Source of the DNA: an uncultured Spirochaetales bacterium
GTDB taxonomy: Bacteria > Spirochaetota > Spirochaetia > Sphaerochaetales > Sphaerochaetaceae
Length of the DNA stretch: 64,000 nt
Direction of reading: 5' to 3'
Assembly (NCBI GenBank): GCA_944388965.1
Contig: CALXKL010000006.1
Location: 84,487-148,486 of the forward strand
Part shown: in pieces, positions 7,285 through 16,620 of the stretch
Layout of the letters: every line of letters starts with the position of its first letter
Numbering within the stretch: position 1 is the stretch's first letter
Position numbers and translations under genes: made by a program
Notes under the pieces: model-generated
Told to the model about the DNA's origin: nothing
Databases searched by the model: none
What the model saw: the letters and a program-made list of their open reading frames with translations, nothing else

Positions 7285-8163
7285 ATGAACGAAATCGGAT
7301 TCCGAGCCCATGACTTCGGATCCTTCGCAAGCGCGAAGGAACTCGCATCGTGCGTCTCGTCGGTGAAGTCTCCGGCGACCATACAGCTGGCCATCGGCAA
7401 GGTCCTCAAGCCCTCCAGGGCCTGGAGGGAATGGGACGAGGAGTACATCTCGTCCATCAGGGACGACCTCGCCTCTTATGGCGTGCATGTCGCAGTCGTG
7501 GGCTGCTACATCAACCCCGTGCATCCGGATGAGGACGAAAGACGGGCGAACATCGAACGCTTCACCCGCTCGCTCGAACTCAACCGTGCCTTCGGCTGCC
7601 GCATAGTCGGCACCGAGACGGGAAGCTGGAGCCCCGACATCTCCTACAGCTGCAGGACCTATGACGAGAAGGTCTTCTCCGTCTTCATGGACTCCCTCGA
7701 GCAGATGGTCGCCTCCGCCGAGGCAAACGATGCCATATGCGCGATAGAGGCCGTCAGCCACAGGCATACGATCTGCTCCGTCGAGAGGATGGCCAGAGTG
7801 CTCGAGCTGGTTCCAAGCGACCACCTGAAGGTGATCTACGACCCGGTGAACCTCGTCCCGATAGACGGCATCGCCGAGAAGGACGGAAGCCATCGCGAAA
7901 GGCCTTCGGCCGAAGCCCAGACGGACTTCGTGCGCCAGGCTCTCGACGCCTTCGGCGACAGGATCTGCGCAATCCACTGCAAGGACTACGTCCTGGACGA
8001 CAACGGGTTCAAGAAGGGGGACATCCCTGCCCTGACCGGTGTCTTCGACTGGCAAGACGCTTTCAAAGAACTCGCAGCAAGGTCCATCGATGTGCCGGTG
8101 CTCCTGGAGAACCACAATCCGGCTACACTGCCAGAGACATTGTGCGCCCTAGGTAGATTCTAA
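7285..8163 (+). CDS. Sugar phosphate isomerase/epimerase (xylose-isomerase-like TIM barrel)
   Basis: 292 aa of the AP-endonuclease-2/xylose isomerase-like fold. Four metal ligands are recognisable: Glu155 (AIEAVSH), Asp186 (IYDPVNL), His231 (AIHCKDY) and Glu275 (LLENHN). Enzymes of this group isomerise or epimerise keto sugars and related compounds; the substrate is unknown. The start at 7285 has no ribosome site but lies 6 nt after a -10 box. Being back to back with GH28 suggests a role in uronate or pectin-sugar handling. Confidence 0.82.
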   Translation: MNEIGFRAHDFGSFASAKELASCVSSVKSPATIQLAIGKVLKPSRAWREWDEEYISSIRDDLASYGVHVAVVGCYINPVHPDEDERRANIERFTRSLELNRAFGCRIVGTETGSWSPDISYSCRTYDEKVFSVFMDSLEQMVASAEANDAICAIEAVSHRHTICSVERMARVLELVPSDHLKVIYDPVNLVPIDGIAEKDGSHRERPSAEAQTDFVRQALDAFGDRICAIHCKDYVLDDNGFKKGDIPALTGVFDWQDAFKELAARSIDVPVLLENHNPATLPETLCALGRF

Positions 8164-8204
8164 CCCCCGGGTGCGAATCCTAAGCATACCTTGTTTTGCA
8201 CTTT

Positions 8205-9353
8205 TCAGTACTGGAACAGGTCCGGCTGGGAGAACGTCACCGGCCTCCTGTTGTCCGCAAGCGTCTTCTCCATGTACGGAATGTCGAGTTCGAGGTCGAA
8301 AACGATCCTGTTCAGTAGCTGCTCGGAGATCAGGTTCTGCTCGCAGAACAGATAGCACAGGGCCTTCTCGGCGATGAAGCCGGGTCGCAGGCTGTTCATG
8401 TACCTCTCCCCCTCCTCGTCGTCTCCGTAGCGCATCTCCAGGTTCCTGTACAGCTGCGAGGTGCGTATCGACGAGTGCAACGCCTCCATCTCACGGAGCA
8501 GTGGAGCCGTATCGCCACGGCTGGCGCTCTCGCCCAGAGGCTTCAGCGTGAAGAACGTGTATTCCTTGCCAGGCAGGTAGTGGTGCCTGTCGCAACGTGA
8601 CGCGTAGTTGGGCTCGGCCATGCTCTGCTTGACCCTGTCTCCACCCACGACGATCAGGGGGTCGAAGAACAGCGCCGGACATTCCAGTCCGTCGACGCTG
8701 TAGTAGCGGTATGTGTAGAAGGCCGCGTCCATGCAGTCCGGATGCTCGCAGTATGCGGTCAGCGGGATGACGTCCGTGGCGATGTCCAGCATGAGACGGG
8801 CCGTGTTGTTGAACAGGTCGCGTCTGAAGTTCAGCACCAGCGTGGGGAAGATGAACATGCAGCCCTTCTCCATCGAGGCGTTGCGCACCACGTATGCAAG
8901 GCGCTCGTCGAAGAACGAGGCCTCGTCTATGATGTAAGTCCCAACCGTCGGGTTGTCGCGGATGACCTGCTCCAGGCCGAACGAGTCGCGGATGCGTGCG
9001 ATGTTCTCGCCGCAGCGCACGTAGCCGCTACGGTATGCAAGAGCGTCGTCAGGGTAGTCCGTGAAGCGCGTGCCGTCTATCTCGGAGCGGATGAAGAATA
9101 TGTTCCTGCGGTCCACGTCCCCGGTGCTGGTCAGCTGTCCGACCCTCCCGCTCTTGGTCTGGGCGACGGCGGCGTCGCGCCACACCCTGGCTGCGAACTC
9201 CGTCTTGCCTGAACCCATCGGTCCTATCAGCAGGACGCGGCGGCCGGGCTTCGTGAAGTCGAAGTGGGTGAACGTGTCATGCACGCTGAGAGTCGGAAAG
9301 CCCAGCGACTTGAGGAAGTCCTCGCTGGAGGGCTGTCGCTCAATAGTCGGCAT
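8205..9353 (-). CDS. Thymidine kinase-like enzyme with long extensions
   Basis: 382 aa. P-loop GPMGSGKT (44-51) and YIIDEASFF (140-148) match type II thymidine kinases. The zinc-lasso pattern is present: CEHPDC followed by FYTYR, then VVGG, then [10 protein letters not shown], close to CxxC..A..TxR and CRxCY of the family. Ordinary Tdk is about 190-200 aa, so about 110 C-terminal residues and parts of the N-terminus are extra. The predicted role is salvage phosphorylation of thymidine. The ATG at 9353 follows GGGGAG; a longer form from 9383 is possible. It overlaps the deoC stop by 14 bp, so the two are translationally linked in a deoxynucleoside-use operon. Confidence 0.72.
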   Translation of the reverse strand: MPTIERQPSSEDFLKSLGFPTLSVHDTFTHFDFTKPGRRVLLIGPMGSGKTEFAARVWRDAAVAQTKSGRVGQLTSTGDVDRRNIFFIRSEIDGTRFTDYPDDALAYRSGYVRCGENIARIRDSFGLEQVIRDNPTVGTYIIDEASFFDERLAYVVRNASMEKGCMFIFPTLVLNFRRDLFNNTARLMLDIATDVIPLTAYCEHPDCMDAAFYTYRYYSVDGLECPALFFDPLIVVGGDRVKQSMAEPNYASRCDRHHYLPGKEYTFFTLKPLGESASRGDTAPLLREMEALHSSIRTSQLYRNLEMRYGDDEEGERYMNSLRPGFIAEKALCYLFCEQNLISEQLLNRIVFDLELDIPYMEKTLADNRRPVTFSQPDLFQY

Positions 9354-10002
9354 CGGACGACTCCCCTTTCGCGATGGCGACACCTGCAGAGCAGCCCAGA
9401 CGGCTGGCCCCCGCCTCCACCATCGCCCTTGCGCTCTCGGCGTCCCTTATTCCGCCGGAAGCCTTGACGCCGACATCGGCGCCGACGGTACTCCTCATCA
9501 GGGAGACTGCATGCACGGTGGCTCCGCCCTTGGAGAAGCCCGTGCTGGTCTTGACGAAGTCGGCACCGGCCCTGACGGCTGTCCGGCATGCCCTGACGAT
9601 CTCGTCGTCGGTGAGCAGACAGGTCTCGAGTATGACCTTCAGGACCTTGCCCTTGCAGGCTTCGCGCACGGCCATGATGTCGTCCAGAACGCCATCCCAG
9701 TCGCCGTCCTTGACATAGCCCACGTTGATGACCATGTCGATCTCGTCCGCACCGTCCTCGACGGCAGACCTGGTCTCATCCGCCTTGGCGCGGGTCGACA
9801 TGGCTCCAAGAGGGAAGCCCACGACGGTGCACACCTTCACGGGACAGCCTTCGAGAAGCGTCCGGGCCTGGGCCACGCGGCACGAGTTCACGCAAACGGA
9901 TGCGAAGGAGTATTCACGCGCCTCCTGGCACAGTCTGGCGATCTGGGCGGATGTGGCATCCGCCGCAAGCAGGGTATGGTCGATGATGGATGTGAGCTTC
10001 AT
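9340..10002 (-). CDS. deoC: Deoxyribose-phosphate aldolase
   Basis: 220 aa class I aldolase cleaving 2-deoxyribose-5-phosphate to acetaldehyde and glyceraldehyde-3-phosphate. Asp89 (DEIDMVIN), the Schiff-base Lys151 (VKTSTGF) and Lys180 (VKASGGI) are all present. AAGGAGGA precedes the ATG by 7 nt. It leads an operon with the thymidine kinase-like gene and is divergent from the Nudix gene. Confidence 0.96.
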   Translation of the reverse strand: MKLTSIIDHTLLAADATSAQIARLCQEAREYSFASVCVNSCRVAQARTLLEGCPVKVCTVVGFPLGAMSTRAKADETRSAVEDGADEIDMVINVGYVKDGDWDGVLDDIMAVREACKGKVLKVILETCLLTDDEIVRACRTAVRAGADFVKTSTGFSKGGATVHAVSLMRSTVGADVGVKASGGIRDAESARAMVEAGASRLGCSAGVAIAKGESSDADY

Positions 10003-10053
10003 GGCTGTTCCTCCTTGGCAGGGTCCTTTCAGGCTACTTCAAAAGAGTGAGGC

Positions 10054-10082
10054 TTGCAACTGGAATCCAAGCTGACTTATTC
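10054..10082 (+). promoter_or_regulatory. Promoter of the membrane Nudix gene
   Basis: TTGCAA (10054-10059), 17-bp spacer, TTATTC (10077-10082). The ATG at 10091 is 8 nt downstream, so the mRNA should be leaderless. Confidence 0.5.
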
Positions 10083-10090
10083 TTTGTGCC

Positions 10091-11065
10091 ATGCTCTCAT
10101 TCCTTACGAACAACTACACCTGGATACTCGTCCTCATACTCCTGATCAACATGTCGCAACGCAGGATCCCCGACAGCGGCAGGAAGCGCGTCGCGCTTAT
10201 CTGGATCGCCGCGATCACGCTGGTGTACTACATGATAGTCGTGGTCAGCGCCATGTTCGCCGAGCCGTGGCCGACCATCGGCGTATGGGGCGGCCTTGCG
10301 CTCATGCTGGTGGCGATCATCGTCTTCCGCGACCGCGTATGGCCGTTCAGGCTCCACTGCAGGGACTGCAGAAAGAGGCTGAAATGGGAGTTCGTCATCG
10401 GGCATGACGACAACCTGTGCCAGGACTGCCACGACAAGCGGCATCCCGAGGAGGCGGAGGCCAGGAAGGAGCGCGAGAGGCAGAAGCAGGAAGCGGCAAG
10501 ACCCCGCGAGGAGGTCCTCAACGAATCCTACTCGAAGGCCAAAAGCGTAGAGGAGATCGACTGGGACATCTGGGAGCCCAACCACCGCTGTGTCATCACA
10601 TACGTCCAGCGTGGCGACCAGCTGCTGTTCATAGAGAAGAAACGCGGCCTGGGAGACGGCTATTTCAACGCCCCGGGCGGCCACATCGAGGAGACCGAGA
10701 CGGCGGACGAGGCCGCCGTGAGGGAGACGAAGGAGGAGACCGGCGTCGACATCAAGGACCTGGACTACCGGGGCACGCTGCGCTTCCAGTTCAGCGACGG
10801 CACCAGGGAGATCGGCTACGTCTACTTCGCCACCTACGCAGGAGGCGAGCTTGCCGAATGCGACGAGGCACGCCCGTTCTGGGTGTCCAGAGACGCCATT
10901 CCCTACGAGAACATGTGGGAGGACGACCGGCTCTGGCTGCCTGCGGCCCTCGAGGGCAGACGCTTCGACGCACAGTTCATCTTCGACGACAGGAAGATGA
11001 TCTCGAACCGCGTGGAGATCCTCGACGAAGGGGACGGCGATGAAGAGACTTCTGGAGAGGGCTGA
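10091..11065 (+). CDS. Membrane-anchored Nudix hydrolase with zinc-ribbon
   Basis: 324 aa in three parts. First, three membrane spans (about 5-22, 34-56, 64-80). Second, a cytoplasmic zinc-ribbon with Cys90, Cys93, Cys110 and Cys113 and a charged helical linker (118-140). Third, a MutT-type Nudix domain (about 165-300) with an intact box: Gly197, Glu203, Arg211-Glu212 and EExGV at 215-219. Nudix enzymes hydrolyse nucleoside diphosphates linked to another group; candidate substrates include 8-oxo-dGTP, but none is proved. The membrane plus zinc-ribbon fusion is unusual. No ribosome site; leaderless promoter. The end overlaps yigZ by 26 bp. Confidence 0.85.
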   Translation: MLSFLTNNYTWILVLILLINMSQRRIPDSGRKRVALIWIAAITLVYYMIVVVSAMFAEPWPTIGVWGGLALMLVAIIVFRDRVWPFRLHCRDCRKRLKWEFVIGHDDNLCQDCHDKRHPEEAEARKERERQKQEAARPREEVLNESYSKAKSVEEIDWDIWEPNHRCVITYVQRGDQLLFIEKKRGLGDGYFNAPGGHIEETETADEAAVRETKEETGVDIKDLDYRGTLRFQFSDGTREIGYVYFATYAGGELAECDEARPFWVSRDAIPYENMWEDDRLWLPAALEGRRFDAQFIFDDRKMISNRVEILDEGDGDEETSGEG

Positions 11066-11633
11066 GGCCGAGATCGTCGTCAGGAAGTCGCGCTTCATCG
11101 CGATCGCGATTCCAATCTCCTCGCTGGAGCAGGTCAAGGACATCGTCAAGGGCGTCTGGAAAGAGCATGAGGGGGCCACGCACGTGGTCCATGCCGCAGT
11201 CGCAGGGCCGTCCGGCACGATGTACTCATGCTCTGACGACAGGGAGCCGAAGAACACGGCGGGTCGCCCCGCCCTGGAGGTGCTCAAGGGCAGCGGAATA
11301 ACCGACATCGTGGTGTGCATAGTGCGCTACTTCGGCGGTACGCTGCTCGGAACAGGCGGCCTGGTGAAGGCCTACGGGGACAGCGTCAAAGAGGTCCTCA
11401 AGGTCGTCAGATGCGAACAGATAGTCCCCCGTTCCACATTCTCGATACTCACGGGATACGAGTTCTACGACAGGCTGAAGCGCTCTCTGGGCGAGTGGGA
11501 CATCACCGGTCTCGAGGAGGACTTCGCACAGGGCATAACGATCACAGGAAACATCGCCGACGCCCAGAAGGACGACTTCGAGAAGACCTTCGGCGCCATC
11601 ACGATGGGACGCTCCTCCCTGCGCTGGCTCTAG
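11040..11633 (+). CDS. YigZ/IMPACT family protein
   Basis: 197 aa. The N-terminal UPF0029/Impact domain has the conserved blocks KKSRFIA-like (RKSRFIAIA), THVVHAAV, DDREPKNTAGRPAL and VRYFGGTLLGTGGLVKAY. A shorter C-terminal ferredoxin-like domain follows. The family is widespread; the eukaryotic relative IMPACT acts in translation control, while the bacterial function is unsettled. It starts inside the Nudix gene with AGGGGAC upstream and shares its last four bases (CTAG) with the stop of the convergent M28 gene. Confidence 0.9.
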   Translation: MKRLLERAEAEIVVRKSRFIAIAIPISSLEQVKDIVKGVWKEHEGATHVVHAAVAGPSGTMYSCSDDREPKNTAGRPALEVLKGSGITDIVVCIVRYFGGTLLGTGGLVKAYGDSVKEVLKVVRCEQIVPRSTFSILTGYEFYDRLKRSLGEWDITGLEEDFAQGITITGNIADAQKDDFEKTFGAITMGRSSLRWL

Positions 11634-13009
11634 CGCAGGCTGAAGCGGCGGCTCTGGTCCTGCAACGCCGGAGCCTTCGCATCCTCCGTATCCTCAAGTG
11701 AGCCTGCCCTGCTCTCCACGAACTTTATGCAGATCGAGACGACCTCCTCCAGGGTATGCTGATCCAGCTTGTCCAGCGTGTCCTCCTTCGTGTGGATGAT
11801 GTCGGAGGCGGCACCGGAGAGCGGGATGCCCATGAGCGTCACGGCCTCGAGTCCGGCCCTTGCGGCGCTGGCCGCATCGCTCGCTCCTCCCATGAGCGGC
11901 AGAGAACCGGTCCTTACCTCGTAGCCCATGCTTCCGGCGACCTGGCACACCTCGCCGGCAAGCGATGAGGAGAGGTCGACCAGCCCGTTTACGTCCTTCG
12001 TCAGGACCACCAGGTCCGATGCCCTGAGCGGACTGTCGATGTTCAGCACCACGGCATCGCGGCACAGGTCCCGGTGGCTCCCGTACCAGGCATTAGAACC
12101 GCATAGCCCGCACTCCTCCCCGTCGAACGAGGCGAAGACGAGGCGGGTGTCCTCCAGCCCGTGTCCGCCCTCCTTGCGCCAGTGGAAGTAGCGGGCCAGG
12201 GTGCACAGGATGGCGCAGGAGACGAGGTTGTCCCCGGCCCCGGGGGAGCATTGTCCTCCGACCAGGGTGAAGAGCCTCCAGTGAAGCGGAGCCGAAATCG
12301 TCAGCAGCGCAAGCAGCACACCCATGGAAAGCGGCGGGAGGTTGAACCTGAGAAGATCGCCGGAAAAGACCTCGCTGACAAACAGGCTCAGCGATGTCAT
12401 GGCCAGGACGATGAAGTGGACCAGAGGTGCGTACAATGACAGGAGCATGGCGTTCCTGTCGCCTGGCGGGACGTTCATCATCCGGGCGCTGTCGTGATGG
12501 GCGCTGAAGACTATCGTATGCCTGGCCTCGCCCTCGGGTTCGATCGTGGCATGGACGTTTGTCATGTCGACCCTTCGCTCCAGGATGCGGCGGGTCGGAC
12601 GGCACAGGAAGAACACGTTCCACAGATAAAGAGACGAGAGAAGCGCGACCAGCAGCGCGATGGACGGAAAACCAATCCAGCACAGAATGAGCATGACCGG
12701 TGCGCATATCGCGATCAGGCGCAGACAGCCCATGTAGCCACGCTCGTCGCATCTCACGCTCGTGATCAAGCAGTCGTCGCTCTGATCGGCCAGGATGTCG
12801 CGGATCATGTGGGCCGCGGTGCGGCTCGAGGCGCTTCCCGCCATCCTCTGGGGACAGGCGGCCAGGATGTCACGGCAGTGCTCCAGTGCAAGGGCGGCAA
12901 GACGCGAAGCCTTGAGCGTCTCGACTCCTTCGATCCGCTTCGCCTTCACATCCACATCGAAAAGGCTTCCGTCCTTCTTCTCTTCCTTGCGCTTCCAGGG
13001 CATCTTCAT
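11630..13009 (-). CDS. Membrane-embedded M28 family metallopeptidase
   Basis: 459 aa. Zinc-peptidase motifs appear in order: FSAHHDSA (His and Asp ligands), GAGDNL (bridging Asp), FDGEECGLCGSNAW (catalytic Glu pair), LNID and DIIHTKEDT (last His). Two hydrophobic stretches, before FSAHHDSA and between it and GAGDNL, are predicted membrane spans. So this is an aminopeptidase-like domain interrupted by transmembrane helices. The start at 13009 is favoured because a TTGCCA-17-TAACAT promoter ends 8 nt before it; a longer form to 13069 would run through that promoter. Substrate unknown. Confidence 0.8.
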   Translation of the reverse strand: MKMPWKRKEEKKDGSLFDVDVKAKRIEGVETLKASRLAALALEHCRDILAACPQRMAGSASSRTAAHMIRDILADQSDDCLITSVRCDERGYMGCLRLIAICAPVMLILCWIGFPSIALLVALLSSLYLWNVFFLCRPTRRILERRVDMTNVHATIEPEGEARHTIVFSAHHDSARMMNVPPGDRNAMLLSLYAPLVHFIVLAMTSLSLFVSEVFSGDLLRFNLPPLSMGVLLALLTISAPLHWRLFTLVGGQCSPGAGDNLVSCAILCTLARYFHWRKEGGHGLEDTRLVFASFDGEECGLCGSNAWYGSHRDLCRDAVVLNIDSPLRASDLVVLTKDVNGLVDLSSSLAGEVCQVAGSMGYEVRTGSLPLMGGASDAASAARAGLEAVTLMGIPLSGAASDIIHTKEDTLDKLDQHTLEEVVSICIKFVESRAGSLEDTEDAKAPALQDQSRRFSLR

Positions 13010-13017
13010 CGCTGGAA

Positions 13018-13046
13018 ATGTTAATGTAAAAGGGGCCGTCTGGCAA
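13018..13046 (-). promoter_or_regulatory. Promoter of the M28 peptidase gene
   Basis: Leftward TTGCCA (13041-13046), 17 bp, TAACAT (13018-13023), with the ATG at 13009 after 8 nt; leaderless. Confidence 0.5.
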
Positions 13047-13080
13047 ATGCGACGGAGCCTGTACGCCACTACGTGGCGCC

Positions 13081-13109
13081 TTGAACAGAGCCATGGCGAT
13101 GGTTATGAT
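13081..13109 (+). promoter_or_regulatory. leuS promoter
   Basis: TTGAAC (13081-13086), 17 bp, TATGAT (13104-13109), with the ATG at 13118 after 8 nt and no Shine-Dalgarno; leaderless. A CGCCAC-TAC-GTGGCG inverted repeat lies just upstream (13064-13078). Confidence 0.6.
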
Positions 13110-13117
13110 ATGTTGCC

Positions 13118-15634
13118 ATGAGCAAGTACCCGTTCACCGACATAGAGAAGAAATGGCAGCGATACTGGGAGGAGCACGACACCTTCCACGTCACCGAGGA
13201 CCCCTCCTACCCGAAGGACAGGAGACTGTACGTCCTCGACATGTTCCCATACCCGTCGGGTGCCGGACTCCATGTCGGCCACCCGGAGGGCTACACCGCC
13301 ACCGACATATTCTCGCGCTTCTACAGGATGCGCGGCTACAACGTGCTTCATCCGATGGGATTCGACTCCTTCGGCCTTCCCGCCGAGAACTACGCCATCA
13401 AGACAGGCACGCACCCCAGGGTGACCACCAGGAAGAACATCGAGAACTTCACCCGCCAGATAAAAAGCCTGGGCATGTGCTACGACTGGGACCGCGAGAT
13501 CAGCACCTGCGAGGAGGACTACTACCACTGGACGCAGTGGATCTTCCTCCAGCTCTACAAGAAGGGTCTTGCCTACGAGGCACACACCCCGATCAACTGG
13601 TGTCCCTCCTGCAAGACGGGACTTGCCAACGAAGAGGTCAAGGAAGGCATGTGCGAGCGCTGCGGCACCCCCGTCGAGCGCAAGAACATCAGACAGTGGA
13701 TGCTGAAGATAACCGCCTACGCCGACGAGCTGCTCAAGGGTCTGGACGAACTCGACTGGCCCGAATCGGTCAAGCTGATGCAGCGCAACTGGATCGGCAG
13801 GAGCGAAGGCGCCGCGGTCTTCTTCGACCTGGAGGGCATGGACGAGAAGCTGGAGGTCTACACCACCCGCTGCGACACGCTCTTCGGCGCCACCTACATG
13901 GTCATAGCCCCGGAGCACCCCCTTGTGGGCAGGCTGACCACGAGCGGTCAGAAGGCCGCCGTGGAGGAGTACGTCAGGCAGGCCAGCCACAAGAGCGACC
14001 TTGACAGGACCGACCTTGCAAAGGAGAAGACCGGCGTCTTCTCCGGCAGCTACGCCATCAACCCGGTCAACGGCAAGAGGATTCCCATCTGGATCGCGGA
14101 CTACGTCCTGATCAGCTACGGCACCGGCGCAATCATGGCCGTGCCCGCCCACGACACGAGGGACTGGGAGTTCGCCAAGAAGTTCGACCTTCCGATCGTC
14201 GAGGTCCTGAAAGGGGACGTGGACGTGCAGACCCAGGCCTGGACGGAGGACGGCATCCACGTCAACTCCGGCTTCCTGGACGGTCTGGACAAGGCGGAGG
14301 CCATACAGAGGATGCTCTCCTTCCTCGAGGAGCACAAGTGCGGCCACAAGGCCGTCAACTACAAGCTGCGCGACTGGGTCTTCTCCCGCCAGCGCTACTG
14401 GGGGGAGCCGATCCCTCTGGTGCACTGCGAGCACTGCGGCACGGTCCCCGTGCCCGAGGACCAGCTTCCCCTCACCCTACCGGAGGTCACGAAGTACGAG
14501 CCGTCGGGAACCGGCGAGAGTCCGCTGGTGAACATCCCCGAGTGGGTGGACACCACCTGTCCCGTATGCGGCCGCCCAGCCAGGAGGGAGACGAACACGA
14601 TGCCCCAGTGGGCCGGATCCTGCTGGTACTACCTCCGATACATCGACCCGAAGAACGACAAGGCGTTCGTCGATCCGGACAAGGAGAAGTACTGGATGCC
14701 GGTGGACCTCTACATCGGAGGTGCGGAGCATGCCGTCCTCCATCTCCTGTATGCCCGCTTCTGGCACCATGTCCTGTACGACCTGGGTCTGGTCTCGACG
14801 AAAGAGCCCTTCCACAAGCTGGTAAACCAGGGCATGATCACATCCTTCGCCTACAAGAAGAGCAACGGCGTGGTCATCGCCACCGACAAGGTGGAGGAGA
14901 CGGCGAACGGTAAGTTCGTGGAGAAGGAGACCGGGGAGCCGGTCGAGCAGGTCGTGACCAAGATGTCGAAGAGCCTGAAGAACGTCATCAACCCCGACAA
15001 CGTCATCCGCGACTACGGTGCCGACACGATGAGGGTGTACGAGATGTTCATGGGACCGCTGACGATGTCCAAGCCATGGTCCACACAGGGCACGATCGGC
15101 GTCTACCGCTTCCTCGACAGGATCTGGCGCATCGCGAGCGAGAAGAGGATCGAGGACGTCGCCATCCCCGGCGAGCTGGAGAAGCTGGTGCACAAGACGG
15201 TCAGGAAGGTCACCATCGACACCGAGACGCTGAACTTCAACACCGCGATCAGCCAGATGATGGTGCTGGTCAACGAGCTCAACAGGCTGGATGTCATCCC
15301 GAAGTCCGTCATGGAGACGCTCGCCCTGCTCCTGTCGCCGTACGCCCCGCATCTTGCAGAGGAGATGTGGGAGATGCTCGGCCACGAGCCCAGCATCGCA
15401 AACGAGAGCTGGCCGACCTGGGACGAGGCACTCTGCGCCGAGGACACGATCGAGATGGTCGTGCAGGTCAACGGCAAGCTCCGCGCCAGGATTCCGATGC
15501 CGGCTGCGGCCTCGAAGGAGGAGATGCTGGAGGTGGCGAAGAAGGACGCCAAGATCGTCCCCTACCTCGACGGAAGGACGCTGGTCAAGGAGATCGTCGT
15601 ACCGGGCAAGCTCGTCAACCTGGTCGTGAAATAG
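13118..15634 (+). CDS. leuS: Leucyl-tRNA synthetase
   Basis: 838 aa class I aminoacyl-tRNA synthetase charging tRNA-Leu. The HIGH signature is HVGH (52-55) and KMSKS lies near residue 614. The central editing domain (about 225-415, with [14 protein letters not shown] and [13 protein letters not shown]) and a zinc-like insertion (CEHCG...CPVCG) are present, and the C-terminus has the expected anticodon-binding region. The start is set by HVGH spacing and a leaderless promoter. It stands alone, with its own terminator. Confidence 0.98.
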   Translation: MSKYPFTDIEKKWQRYWEEHDTFHVTEDPSYPKDRRLYVLDMFPYPSGAGLHVGHPEGYTATDIFSRFYRMRGYNVLHPMGFDSFGLPAENYAIKTGTHPRVTTRKNIENFTRQIKSLGMCYDWDREISTCEEDYYHWTQWIFLQLYKKGLAYEAHTPINWCPSCKTGLANEEVKEGMCERCGTPVERKNIRQWMLKITAYADELLKGLDELDWPESVKLMQRNWIGRSEGAAVFFDLEGMDEKLEVYTTRCDTLFGATYMVIAPEHPLVGRLTTSGQKAAVEEYVRQASHKSDLDRTDLAKEKTGVFSGSYAINPVNGKRIPIWIADYVLISYGTGAIMAVPAHDTRDWEFAKKFDLPIVEVLKGDVDVQTQAWTEDGIHVNSGFLDGLDKAEAIQRMLSFLEEHKCGHKAVNYKLRDWVFSRQRYWGEPIPLVHCEHCGTVPVPEDQLPLTLPEVTKYEPSGTGESPLVNIPEWVDTTCPVCGRPARRETNTMPQWAGSCWYYLRYIDPKNDKAFVDPDKEKYWMPVDLYIGGAEHAVLHLLYARFWHHVLYDLGLVSTKEPFHKLVNQGMITSFAYKKSNGVVIATDKVEETANGKFVEKETGEPVEQVVTKMSKSLKNVINPDNVIRDYGADTMRVYEMFMGPLTMSKPWSTQGTIGVYRFLDRIWRIASEKRIEDVAIPGELEKLVHKTVRKVTIDTETLNFNTAISQMMVLVNELNRLDVIPKSVMETLALLLSPYAPHLAEEMWEMLGHEPSIANESWPTWDEALCAEDTIEMVVQVNGKLRARIPMPAAASKEEMLEVAKKDAKIVPYLDGRTLVKEIVVPGKLVNLVVK

Positions 15635-15658
15635 AGCACAGGGACAACCGTTCCAAAG

Positions 15659-15689
15659 GGGGAGGATTCCAGGCGAATCCTCCCCTTTT
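15659..15689 (+). terminator. Rho-independent terminator of leuS
   Basis: An 11-bp perfect stem GGGGAGGATTC/GAATCCTCCCC with a five-base loop is followed by TTTT, 25 bp after the stop. Confidence 0.92.
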
Positions 15690-15793
15690 CCATATCCGGC
15701 CAGGCCCTTGACCTTCGCCCCCCCCGTGGCAGAATTCTCCTGTCCGGCAAAACGAAATCAGGATGCCGGACATCTTATAGGGAGGGAATTTTC

Positions 15794-16459
15794 ATGAAGA
15801 AGATCTTCATTGCTCTTGTTGCGCTCATGGCAGCCGTCTGCCCGCTCTTCGCAGGAGAGTCCTGGGTCGGCCTGGCAACCGGTCCTGCCTTCGAGACCTT
15901 GTCCGACGACGATTATGCGGTTGGAACCACCAACTGGGTCATCGGCGTCGAAGGCGCCTACTACTTCAACGAGGCCGAGACCATCGGTATCGGTGGCAAG
16001 CTCGGCTTCGGCCTGACGCTCGAAACCTCGGCCATGTACCAGGGCAGGCCGGTGTCCGGCTCAAGCATGTATTCTTCGCAATTCCTCATTGCCCCGGCCC
16101 TGACCTTCCAGTACAGGCTTGGTATCACGGACCATATGGACCTGAGGCTTGGTGCAGGACTGCAGTATGTCCACATTTTCGGCAATGAGTCGTTCATCGG
16201 TTCCACGGACTATTCCACACGTTCCAGGACCAGCTTCGACAACCTGGACTTCCTGGCCAATGCCGATCTCGTATTCGGCGGCGAGAGCTTCCAGTTCTTC
16301 GGCGGCATCGAACTCGCCTTCAACATGGTGAGCAACATGACCAGCAAAACCACGACAACCCAGAAAGACAAGACCGACACATACAAGTACTCCGATACGG
16401 TTGATGGGGTGTTCAGGATGTCCATAACTCCGAGGCTCGGCTTCTCCTACGCCTTCTAG
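15794..16459 (+). CDS. Outer-membrane beta-barrel protein
   Basis: 221 aa. A signal peptide (MKKIFIALVALMAAVCPLFA, cleaved before GES) is followed by alternating hydrophobic/polar strands rich in Gly and aromatic residues, ending in Phe (SYAF), the usual barrel signature. This resembles small outer-membrane proteins common in spirochaetes; no channel or ligand can be named. An AGGGAGG ribosome site lies just before the ATG. It is flanked by terminators, so it is monocistronic. Confidence 0.8.
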   Translation: MKKIFIALVALMAAVCPLFAGESWVGLATGPAFETLSDDDYAVGTTNWVIGVEGAYYFNEAETIGIGGKLGFGLTLETSAMYQGRPVSGSSMYSSQFLIAPALTFQYRLGITDHMDLRLGAGLQYVHIFGNESFIGSTDYSTRSRTSFDNLDFLANADLVFGGESFQFFGGIELAFNMVSNMTSKTTTTQKDKTDTYKYSDTVDGVFRMSITPRLGFSYAF

Positions 16460-16486
16460 GCTCCGGCATCTCCAACCATCCACTGC

Positions 16487-16515
16487 AAGGCTCCGGCAAC
16501 AAGCCGGGGCCTTTT
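16487..16515 (+). terminator. Terminator of the barrel-protein gene
   Basis: The stem GGCTCCGGC/GCCGGGGCC with loop AACAA is followed by TTTT. Confidence 0.8.
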
Positions 16516-16620
16516 GCTTGTTCCCGTAAGTAAAGAGAAATCCGAAAAGGCTGGAAGAACGATTTTCTGTGCACAAGGAATCCATGTTCTTTCCGCACAG
16601 GCCCGCCGCAGTCACAGCCA

